From FEN-727 sp036508635 (GTDB taxonomy: Bacteria > Actinomycetota > Geothermincolia > Fen-727 > Anoxymicrobiaceae): a DNA stretch of 11,728 bases. Shown here one piece after another: positions 6,762 to 11,728 of the stretch. The notes under the pieces were generated by a model. The model did not search any database. It saw only the letters and a program-made list of their open reading frames with translations, and was not told the DNA's origin. Both the position numbers and the translations under genes were made by a program. The stretch lies in assembly GCA_036508635.1 (NCBI GenBank), contig DATCGY010000075.1, positions 1 through 11,728 on the forward strand. The letters run 5' to 3'. The number at the start of each line of letters is the position of its first letter. Position 1 is the stretch's first letter.

Positions 6762-6974
6762 ATGTCTTGTTATTTCAGGCATATGAAAGACGTGTTCGAA
6801 GAGGCCGGCATAGAGGTCGGGCCGGAAAACAAGAAAGACGTCGATAGAAAGATCCACGAGCTCGTTGGTGTGACTTACAAAGACTGTCCGGCTGCGTGGC
6901 GCAGGGTCAAGGGAGAGATCAACGACGAGGCCTCAAGGAAAGCTTTTATCAAGCGACTCAAGGCGGCTAAATAG
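6762..6974 (+). CDS. Conserved-looking small cytoplasmic protein, unknown function
   Basis: A 70-residue, highly charged soluble protein beginning MSCYFRHMKDVFEEAGIEV and continuing with ENKKDVDRKIHELVGV and a YKDCPAAWRRVK segment. It reads as a compact helical domain with two cysteines (C3, C42). I have an impression of similar small proteins in anaerobic bacteria and methanogens but know no named family. The start is set at ATG 6762 because AAAGG (6749-6753) is then 8 nt away. ATG 6756 in the same frame would add MR but leaves only 2 nt of spacing. Its TAG stop directly abuts the ATG of the DUF3795 gene (6974/6975), so the two are almost certainly co-transcribed and translationally coupled. 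Confidence 0.8.
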   Translation: MSCYFRHMKDVFEEAGIEVGPENKKDVDRKIHELVGVTYKDCPAAWRRVKGEINDEASRKAFIKRLKAAK

Positions 6975-7340
6975 ATGTATGAGAATATCGCGTACTGCGG
7001 GCTCGACTGCTCGCGATGCCCGGCGCTCACAGCAACGCGCGAGGGTGACATGGAGGCGCTTGCCGCCGTGGCCGCCAGATGGAGCACCGACACCGGTCGT
7101 GAAATAGCGGTGGAGTCCATCCTCTGCGACGGGTGCAAGTCGGGCAGCGGGCGCATCAACACTTTCTGCGCCGTCTGTGCGATCCGCGATTGCGCCTACG
7201 GTCGCGGATACGAGACCTGCGCGCACTGCGAGGAGTACCCGTGCGACCGGCTGACGGGGTTCCCCGCTTTCCAGGCCGAGGGCCGGGCGGGCCTCGATCG
7301 CATCAGGGAGCATTTACTCGATAATAACGGTGACGGTTAG
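6975..7340 (+). CDS. DUF3795 family cysteine-rich protein
   Basis: A 121-residue protein of the DUF3795 family, recognised by the N-terminal YCGLDCSRCPALTATREGD, the central LCDGCKSG (50-57), CAVCAIRDCA (65-74) and TCAHCEEYPCDRL (81-93). Eleven cysteines (8, 12, 15, 51, 54, 65, 68, 73, 82, 85, 90) are arranged mostly as CxxC or CxxxC pairs, suggesting bound zinc or an iron-sulfur cluster. The biochemical role of the family is unknown. It is common in anaerobic bacteria and archaea. The ATG follows immediately after the stop of the upstream 70-residue gene; ribosomes probably reinitiate, since no separate strong ribosome site is visible. A candidate promoter for the next gene overlaps its 3' end. 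Confidence 0.9.
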   Translation: MYENIAYCGLDCSRCPALTATREGDMEALAAVAARWSTDTGREIAVESILCDGCKSGSGRINTFCAVCAIRDCAYGRGYETCAHCEEYPCDRLTGFPAFQAEGRAGLDRIREHLLDNNGDG

Positions 7341-7357
7341 AGTGCTGCTGATATCAT
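7330..7357 (+). promoter_or_regulatory. Candidate sigma70 promoter for the DUF2207 gene
   Basis: GTGACG (7330-7335, 4 of 6 to the -35 consensus) and TATCAT (7352-7357, 5 of 6 to the -10) are 16 bp apart. The implied leader is about 55 nt and contains a small hairpin, CCCGG-acca-CCGGG (7383-7396), ahead of the ribosome site. The -35 overlaps the end of the DUF3795 gene. A TTGACC at 7379-7384 has no usable -10. Confidence 0.38.
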
Positions 7358-7382
7358 GTTACTATACCGTTGTCTCGCTTGA

Positions 7383-7396
7383 CCCGGACCACCGGG
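7383..7396 (+). repeat. Short hairpin in the DUF2207 leader
   Basis: CCCGG and CCGGG form a perfect 5-bp stem with the tetraloop ACCA. It ends 12 nt before the AGGAGG ribosome site (7409-7414). It could modulate translation, but at 5 bp in GC-rich DNA it may be chance. Confidence 0.3.
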
Positions 7397-7418
7397 AGCA
7401 GTGCATCTAGGAGGAACA

Positions 7419-9245
7419 GTGTTATCTATTCTTCGTCTCGATAGCAGTGCGGCGAGGAGGCTTCTGGCCGCGGTCGTAGTCGCGCTTGCCATACTCGCGT
7501 GTCTGTCGCTGTCGGCCGCCGCTTCGCAGGCCTCCCCAGGCTTCGGCCCGGAGGTTCCCGCGGTGAGCGCGGGAGGGCCACGGCTCGCCCAGGTGCCCGC
7601 CGGAAAGACCTGGTTCTTCGAGCGCTTCGATTCGGACGTCAAGGTAAACAAGGACGGCTCGCTTACGGTGCGTGAGACCCAGGTTGCAAACTTCCAGGGT
7701 AATTTCAGCTTCATCAACAGGGACCTCACCGCCGGTAAAGCGAGCTTCAGTGAAGGCCGCAGCTACGGAAAGGTGCGCTATAGCGACATCAAGGTCTACG
7801 ACCTCAAGGGAGCTCCTTACCATAGCTTCAATGTAAAGAAGATCAATGGTGGCAAGCGCGTCCAGATATATTTCGTGGCGAACTTCCAGACGATGGGCTG
7901 GATTATCGAGTATAAGATGACGGGCGCCATCATCTATGCTAAAGGTTACGACAGGCTCTATTACAACGCGGTTTCCCTCGATCGCGACGTAAACATCGCT
8001 TCTTCACGAACAACGGTGCGGCTCCCCGCCGGAACGGACATGAGCAAGGTCAAATCGACGGAGTACCCGGACAAGGTATCGCCTCCGAGCTCGGTCCAGT
8101 CGGGACGTGACGGCACGACGCTATGGTGGCAGGTCAAAGACATAAAACCCCAGACGACTTTCACGGTCGATGTTTCCTTCCCAAAGGGCATCGTCTCGGT
8201 GCCTCTCGTGTACAGGGCGTGGTTCGGAATCCTCATGATAGCGATTGCCCTCCTGCTTGGGGTGGGCGCTCTCGTGCTGATGATCTTTCTCTGGTGGAGG
8301 AAGGGCCGCGACGTCGCTTCCCCCGAGCTGGACGTAGTACGCTACGAACCGCCCGAGGATATGCGACCCGCGGAGGTGGGCGTACTGGTGAAGGAGAAGC
8401 CCCTCATAGGGGATATCACGGCGACCATCGTAGACCTGGCGATACGCCGCAAGCTCGTCATCAACGACCTCGGGGAGGAGGGAATCCTCAAGCACAGGAA
8501 GTTCGGTTTCCAGCGCTGGGACCCCAACATAGATGACACCGCGCCTTTCGAGCAGGAACTGCTCATCGGCCTTTTTGAAAACGGTGAATCTGTCACTGAG
8601 GATGACCTCGAGGACAAGTTCTACAAGCACGTCAGCGAAATTGACAAGAAGCTCATCGAGCAGGTCATGGCCAAAGGTCTGTTCGACGGCGAACCGGCAA
8701 AGGTAAAGGCGAAGTACACCAGGCTCGCCATCGTCCTGCTCCTCCTGATGGGCGCGGTGTACCTGCTGTGGCGCTGGTACGACCTTGGCTACTTTCTCGC
8801 GCTGGCTGGCGGGTTCGCCGTAGCCGCGATAGCTGTTTTCATCGTGGGGCTCTACATGCCGAGGAGGACGGTGAAGGGCTCCGAGATGCTCTCTTACGTC
8901 AACGGCTTCAAGGAGTACATGTCGACCGCCGAGCGCGAAGAGATTAAGCTCATGACCGCCGATAACTTTCAGGCGAATCTCCCTTACGCGATGGTCCTCG
9001 GGGTCGCAAAAGAGTGGGCCGGCAAGTTCGCGGATATCTACAAGGAGCCGCCGGAGTGGTTCCGCGGCTATCCCGGGACGACGTTCAGCGCCGTATACCT
9101 CGCGGATTCGCTCTATACGATGCAGTCCAACGTGGGAACGACACTGACATCCCAGCCGTCTTCCAGCGGAAGCGGAGGCGGCGGAGGGTTCGGCGGAGGT
9201 TTCTCAGGCGGAGGGTTCGGCGGCGGAGGCTCCTCGGCGGGATAG
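7419..9245 (+). CDS. DUF2207 domain membrane protein with Gly-rich tail
   Basis: A 608-residue envelope protein. A signal peptide (hydrophobic core about 15-36) is followed by an extracytoplasmic beta-rich DUF2207 domain (about 65-262, with FDSDVKVNKDGSLTVRETQ near its start). TM segments lie at about 268-293, 436-451 and 456-479, and cytoplasmic stretches carry the usual RYEPPEDMRPAEVGVLV (308-324). The C-terminal tail is Ser/Gly-rich (GGGGGFGGGFSGGGFGGGG), typical of this family. The function is unknown; the family is often encoded next to lemA. I place the start at GTG 7419 because AGGAGG (7409-7414) lies just before it. The frame runs back to a GTG at 7401, but that would put the ribosome site inside the gene. 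The stop is 1 bp from the stop of the convergent lemA gene. Confidence 0.92.
   Translation: MLSILRLDSSAARRLLAAVVVALAILACLSLSAAASQASPGFGPEVPAVSAGGPRLAQVPAGKTWFFERFDSDVKVNKDGSLTVRETQVANFQGNFSFINRDLTAGKASFSEGRSYGKVRYSDIKVYDLKGAPYHSFNVKKINGGKRVQIYFVANFQTMGWIIEYKMTGAIIYAKGYDRLYYNAVSLDRDVNIASSRTTVRLPAGTDMSKVKSTEYPDKVSPPSSVQSGRDGTTLWWQVKDIKPQTTFTVDVSFPKGIVSVPLVYRAWFGILMIAIALLLGVGALVLMIFLWWRKGRDVASPELDVVRYEPPEDMRPAEVGVLVKEKPLIGDITATIVDLAIRRKLVINDLGEEGILKHRKFGFQRWDPNIDDTAPFEQELLIGLFENGESVTEDDLEDKFYKHVSEIDKKLIEQVMAKGLFDGEPAKVKAKYTRLAIVLLLLMGAVYLLWRWYDLGYFLALAGGFAVAAIAVFIVGLYMPRRTVKGSEMLSYVNGFKEYMSTAEREEIKLMTADNFQANLPYAMVLGVAKEWAGKFADIYKEPPEWFRGYPGTTFSAVYLADSLYTMQSNVGTTLTSQPSSSGSGGGGGFGGGFSGGGFGGGGSSAG
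9180..9223 (+). repeat. 17-bp direct repeat encoding the DUF2207 Gly-rich tail
   Basis: GGCGGAGGGTTCGGCGG occurs at 9180-9196 and exactly again at 9207-9223, a 27-bp (9-codon) period in frame. It encodes the GGGF-type units of the tail and could allow length changes by slippage. Confidence 0.8.
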
Positions 9246-9246
9246 G

Positions 9247-9813
9247 TCAGGTAACGGACGCGTCCGGCGCCTGCCGGGCCTCCGGGTCCGTCAGCTCGAA
9301 GTACTCGCGTGGGCCGAAGCTCTTTTTCATCATGCCCGCTACGATATTGCCCGGGAAACTCTCGCGTGCGTTGTCGTAGTACATCACCGAGCCGTTGTAG
9401 TACTTGCGGGCTCCGGCGATCCTTGTCTCTGTTTGAGATAGCTGCGCCTGGAACTTCAGGAAGTCCTGGTTCGCCTTGAGGTCGGGGTAGCTCTCCGCGA
9501 CGGCCAGCAGACCGCCTATGGCGCCGGTCAAGCCGTCTTCCGCCGGGCCTTTCTCGCCGACGCTGCCCGCGTTCATAGCCCTGCTGCGAGCCTCGGCGGC
9601 CGACACCAGAACGTCCTTCTCGTGAGAGGCGTATCCCTTGACCACCTCGGACAGCTCGGGCACGAGGTCGTGTCGCCGGTTCAGCTCTACGTCGATCTGG
9701 TGCCAGGCGTTGTCCGTCTTGTTGCGAAGACGAACGAGCCTGTTGAACAGCACCAGGAGCGCGACTAGCACCACGACCAGCACGGCTGCGACAGCGATTA
9801 TTACTCCAAGCAT
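9247..9813 (-). CDS. lemA: LemA family protein
   Basis: A 188-residue LemA-type protein. One N-terminal TM helix (about 3-24) is followed by a short basic stretch and a long helical bundle. Family markers are NRLVRLRNKTDNAWHQIDVE (24-43), LNRRHDLVPELSEVVKGYASHE (44-65), an ESYPDLKANQDFLKFQAQLSQTE region (107-129), RIAGARKYYN (131-140) and YDNARESFPGNIVAG (146-160). LemA proteins are widespread membrane-anchored helical proteins of uncertain function. The ATG at 9811-9813 has a good GAAGGGAAAG ribosome site. The gene faces the DUF2207 gene tail to tail with 1 bp between stops, an unusual orientation because the two are commonly in the same direction. The upstream gap to 9988 is shared with the divergent UxaA-family genes. 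Confidence 0.95.
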   Translation of the reverse strand: MLGVIIAVAAVLVVVLVALLVLFNRLVRLRNKTDNAWHQIDVELNRRHDLVPELSEVVKGYASHEKDVLVSAAEARSRAMNAGSVGEKGPAEDGLTGAIGGLLAVAESYPDLKANQDFLKFQAQLSQTETRIAGARKYYNGSVMYYDNARESFPGNIVAGMMKKSFGPREYFELTDPEARQAPDASVT

Positions 9814-9903
9814 ATCTTTCCCTTCTCAGGAATGTTCGATAGCGATCCGCGCCAGGCGAGGGTCGGGCATGGGCGCTCCCCCTTCCCTGCGCTCAAGCAC
9901 ATT

Positions 9904-9932
9904 ATGACGTATTCGCGCGTACGAGCTCTAAT
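9904..9932 (+). promoter_or_regulatory. Candidate sigma70 promoter for the UxaA-family operon
   Basis: ATGACG (9904-9909, 4 of 6 to the -35 consensus) and TCTAAT (9927-9932, 5 of 6 to the -10) are exactly 17 bp apart. The implied leader to the TTG at 9988 is about 50 nt. It lies in the 174-bp divergent gap with lemA, where I see no other gene and no clear lemA promoter. Confidence 0.42.
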
Positions 9933-9987
9933 AGACGTGTGTCCCGCCCAGGCATATGCTTGACAGGGACCCGCAGGGAGGGCTGGC

Positions 9988-10260
9988 TTGGACAGACTCA
10001 TGCTTAAAGTAAACGAGAGAGACAACGTAGCTGTAGCGCTGCGAGAGATCGTCGCGGGAACAGAGGTCGAGGTGCCGGGTAGGGGCGTTCTAAAGGCAGC
10101 AGACGACATCCCGTACGGACACAAGATCGCGCTCGAAGAGATACCCGAGGGCCACCCGGTGGTCAAGTACGGCGAGACGATCGGGCTTGCTTCCACGCAC
10201 GTTCCGGAAGGTGGGTGGGTCCACACTCAGAACATGGGACCGGTCGAGGTGAACAGTTGA
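9988..10260 (+). CDS. UxaA-family dehydratase small subunit (SAF domain)
   Basis: A 90-residue SAF-domain protein, equivalent to the N-terminal domain of altronate/galactarate dehydratases and to the separate small subunit of (2R)-sulfolactate sulfo-lyase (SuyA type). Family residues include DNVAVALREIVAGTEV (12-27), IPYGHKIAL (41-49), HPVVKYGETIGLAS (56-69) and WVHTQNM (77-83). The histidine-rich positions are typical of the family. It should pair with the large subunit encoded immediately downstream. The start is TTG 9988, because AGGGAGGG (9975-9982) is 5 nt upstream; an ATG at 10000 would be 17 nt away. Its TGA stop (10258-10260) overlaps the TTG start of the next gene, giving a TTGA junction. 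Confidence 0.92.
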   Translation: MDRLMLKVNERDNVAVALREIVAGTEVEVPGRGVLKAADDIPYGHKIALEEIPEGHPVVKYGETIGLASTHVPEGGWVHTQNMGPVEVNS

Positions 10261-11414
10261 GCGGGTTCAACGGTTTCGAGAGGCCGGACGGCACCGTGGG
10301 CGTTCGAAATCACGTAGTCGTCATTCCATCGGTTGCGTGCGCTAACGGTGTTGCAGCCGAGATCGTCCGGCAGGTCCCCCAGGCCGTACCCCTTTATCAC
10401 GGCCACGGGTGCAGCAGGGCCGGCCGCGACCTGGAGTTGCACTTCCGAACACTCTCGAACCTCGCGCGTCACCCGAACGTCAGCGCCGCGCTAGTTGTCG
10501 GTCTCGGTTGCGAGGTCATCAAGGCGGAGCTGCTCGCGGGGGAGGTCTTGAGAACGGGCAGACGAGTCGAGTATATCGACATCCAGGCGGAAGGCGGCTC
10601 GCGCAGGTCGGCTGAAAAGGGCGCCGGTATCGTACGCAAACTCCTGGCGGACGCGGCAGAAGAGAGCCGGACCGCGGTCGGCATCGACCGGCTCATCGTG
10701 GGGCTCGAGTGCGGAGGCTCCGATGCATTTTCCGGCATCACGGCAAATCCCGCGGTCGGGGTCTTGTCCGACCTCGTCGTCGCCGATGGCGGTACCGTGA
10801 TACTCACCGAGAATACTGAGATGATAGGAACGAGCCACGTCCTCGAGCGTCGAGCGGTCAGCCCGGAAGTAGCGGAGCGCATCCGCGATATGGTGGCACG
10901 CGCCGAGAAGAGGACGCGGGACATCCTCGGCCCACTGGCGTCAATGGTGATAGCACCCGGCAACATGGATGGTGGCATGAGCTCCATCCAGGAGAAATCT
11001 CTCGGCTGCATCACGAAGGGAGGCGGCTCACCCATCACCCAGGTCGTCGACTACGCGGAGCCCCCGACCGGGAAAGGACTTGTCCTCATGGACGCGCCGG
11101 GGTACGACGTCGAGTCGATGGCGGGAGTCGTAGCGGCCGGAGCGCAGGTCGTCATCTTCACAACGGGGCGCGGGAATCCTATCGGCTTTCCGATTGCTCC
11201 GGTCATCAAGGTCGCCAGCACCTCGAAGCTCTTCGCATCGATGGAGGACGATATGGACGTAGACGCCGGAACCGTGCTCGAAAGGGGTATCGACGAAGTC
11301 GGCCGTGAAGTACTACGATTGATGATGGGAATCCTGAACGGAGAGCCTGCAAAGGCCGAGATGAACCGCCAGGACGGCATCCTCTGCCTCTATACGACCG
11401 GGCCTTCGTTCTGA
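10257..11414 (+). CDS. UxaA-family dehydratase/lyase large catalytic subunit
   Basis: A 385-residue C-terminal catalytic domain of the altronate/galactarate dehydratase and sulfolactate lyase family, which eliminates water or sulfite from hydroxy acids. Motifs in order: FERPDGTVGVRNHV (7-20), VACANG (26-31), HGHGCSRAGRD (48-58), VVGLGCEV (80-87), GLECGGSDAFSGITANPAVG (149-168), LTENTEMIGTSHVL (183-196), NMDGGMSSIQEKSLGC (236-251), KGGGSPI (254-260), VLMDAPGYD (276-284), FTTGRGNPIGFPIAPVIKV (301-319) and DMDVDAGTV (332-340). The start is TTG 10257, overlapping the upstream stop, with GAGGTGA just before it. An earlier ATG at 10215 gives an unlike leader. The two-gene layout matches SuyAB-like and other split UxaA enzymes. 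I cannot tell the substrate (altronate, galactarate, sulfolactate or another). No sugar-acid pathway gene is nearby. Confidence 0.93.
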   Translation: MSGFNGFERPDGTVGVRNHVVVIPSVACANGVAAEIVRQVPQAVPLYHGHGCSRAGRDLELHFRTLSNLARHPNVSAALVVGLGCEVIKAELLAGEVLRTGRRVEYIDIQAEGGSRRSAEKGAGIVRKLLADAAEESRTAVGIDRLIVGLECGGSDAFSGITANPAVGVLSDLVVADGGTVILTENTEMIGTSHVLERRAVSPEVAERIRDMVARAEKRTRDILGPLASMVIAPGNMDGGMSSIQEKSLGCITKGGGSPITQVVDYAEPPTGKGLVLMDAPGYDVESMAGVVAAGAQVVIFTTGRGNPIGFPIAPVIKVASTSKLFASMEDDMDVDAGTVLERGIDEVGREVLRLMMGILNGEPAKAEMNRQDGILCLYTTGPSF

Positions 11415-11446
11415 GCCTGCGTCGATCCGGGGACGCTCGGGGGTGA

Positions 11447-11554
11447 GCGCGATCGCGGAGGTTCCTCGCTGCCCTTGGCGCGCTCGCTCTCTTTGCCGTC
11501 ATCTTCTTCGTCAAAGAAACCGGCCCAAAATCCCGTTTATCTCAACAGCAGTAA
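11447..11554 (+). other. Short startless frame encoding a possible single-TM peptide
   Basis: Between a TGA at 11444 and a TAA at 11552 lies an open frame with no ATG, GTG or TTG. It encodes a hydrophobic stretch FLAALGALALFAVIFFV followed by a basic KETGPKSRLSQQQ end. Codon use is GC-rich at third positions, like the real genes. A GTG at 11443 is out of frame by one base, so a frameshifted or decayed small membrane protein is possible. It could equally be chance. Confidence 0.22.
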
Positions 11555-11558
11555 CGAG

Positions 11559-11581
11559 CCAGGCCTCGAGACCCGGCCTGG
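11559..11581. terminator. Possible bidirectional hairpin between convergent genes
   Basis: CCAGGCC (11559-11565) and GGCCTGG (11575-11581) form a perfect 7-bp stem with a 9-nt loop. It lies about 25 nt past the stop of the minus-strand gene at the right edge and about 145 nt past the UxaA-family stop. There is no T-tract on either side, so it may be only a weak terminator or RNA 3'-end structure. Confidence 0.35.
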
Positions 11582-11605
11582 GCAGTATAGGATCTCCATC
11601 CTGCT

Positions 11606-11728
11606 CTATGAGGCGGCGATCATCTCGGCGACTCTTTCGGCGCAGAATCGAACGTAGAGCGCGCACTGCTGCTCGAAGACCCCATCCCGCCTGGCTTTCT
11701 CCCTGGCAACGCTATCAGAGAGGTCGAC
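11606..11728 (-). CDS. 3' end of a gene running in from the right edge, unknown product
   Basis: The last 40 codons of a minus-strand frame that is open through the window edge and ends in TAG (11606-11608). The sequence is helix-forming and charged, including FEQQCALYVRFCAERVAEMI, and lacks transmembrane character. Codon choice looks coding (GC-rich third positions). I do not recognise the family from this fragment. The only rival is a plus-strand frame of low-complexity Ser/Pro composition, which is less convincing. The gene is convergent with the UxaA-family operon. Confidence 0.5.
   Translation of the reverse strand, partial: VDLSDSVAREKARRDGVFEQQCALYVRFCAERVAEMIAAS

Noticed and set aside
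9960..9965. Perfect TTGACA -35 hexamer before the UxaA-family operon
   Set aside because: A -10 at normal spacing would overlap the TTG start codon and has no consensus match. The ATGACG/TCTAAT pair further upstream is better placed.
10215..10256. Earlier ATG start for the UxaA-family large subunit
   Set aside because: The 14 extra residues are unlike family N-termini and overlap the small subunit gene. TTG 10257 has GAGGTGA upstream and a classic stop/start overlap.
1..11728. Search for CRISPR arrays, tRNA or rRNA genes, insertion sequences and att sites
   Set aside because: I saw no regularly spaced repeats, no cloverleaf-like sequences, no transposase or integrase and no flanking direct repeats. 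The only direct repeat of note encodes the Gly-rich tail of the DUF2207 protein.

Overview
The window is about 11.7 kb of bacterial chromosome with a fairly high GC content (my impression, roughly 57-60%, not counted). It is densely coded. Starts follow AGGAGG/GAGG-type Shine-Dalgarno sites, and non-ATG starts are common (GTG twice, TTG three times among 14 complete genes). AGG and ATA codons are used freely despite the GC. Single-domain proteins such as LemA, DUF2207, DUF3795, small zinc ribbons and a stand-alone E2-type acyltransferase, together with a lipobox lipoprotein, suggest a deep-branching, probably anaerobic bacterium, perhaps an uncultured actinobacterial or related lineage. That placement is inference. 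I see no rRNA, tRNA, CRISPR, insertion sequence or phage gene, and the region reads as ordinary chromosome rather than a mobile island.

Layout, left to right. (1) 15-2172, plus: an MthK-type two-TM RCK potassium channel, then a YihY/BrkB-family six-TM membrane protein. (2) 2198-4209, minus: a methyltransferase overlapping a stand-alone 2-oxoacid-dehydrogenase E2-like acyltransferase by 8 bp, then a separately promoted 119-residue protein made of two copies of a zinc-ribbon-plus-helix module. (3) 4370-4768, plus: an isolated 132-residue protein of no family I recognise. (4) 4804-6646, minus: a small lipoprotein and an orphan HAMP/HisKA sensor kinase. (5) 6762-7340, plus: a 70-residue conserved-looking small protein abutting a cysteine-rich DUF3795 protein. 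(6) 7419-9813: a DUF2207 membrane protein and LemA, facing each other with a 1-bp gap. (7) 9988-11414, plus: a two-gene UxaA-family dehydratase/lyase (SAF-domain small subunit and catalytic large subunit) whose stop and start overlap. (8) 11606-11728, minus: the 3' end of a gene entering from the right edge.

The clearest functional units are the translationally coupled pairs: UxaA small and large subunits, methyltransferase and E2-like protein, and the 70-residue protein with DUF3795. Envelope functions dominate the rest (channel, YihY, lipoprotein, sensor kinase, DUF2207, LemA). Strand changes are frequent. Four junctions are convergent, three of them with gaps of only 1, 25 and 35 bp and no recognisable intrinsic terminator. 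I found no clear new defence or mobile system. The most notable items are the duplicated zinc-ribbon protein, the E2-like/methyltransferase pair, the convergent lemA/DUF2207 arrangement, the unrecognised 4370-4768 protein, and a startless transmembrane frame at 11447-11554.
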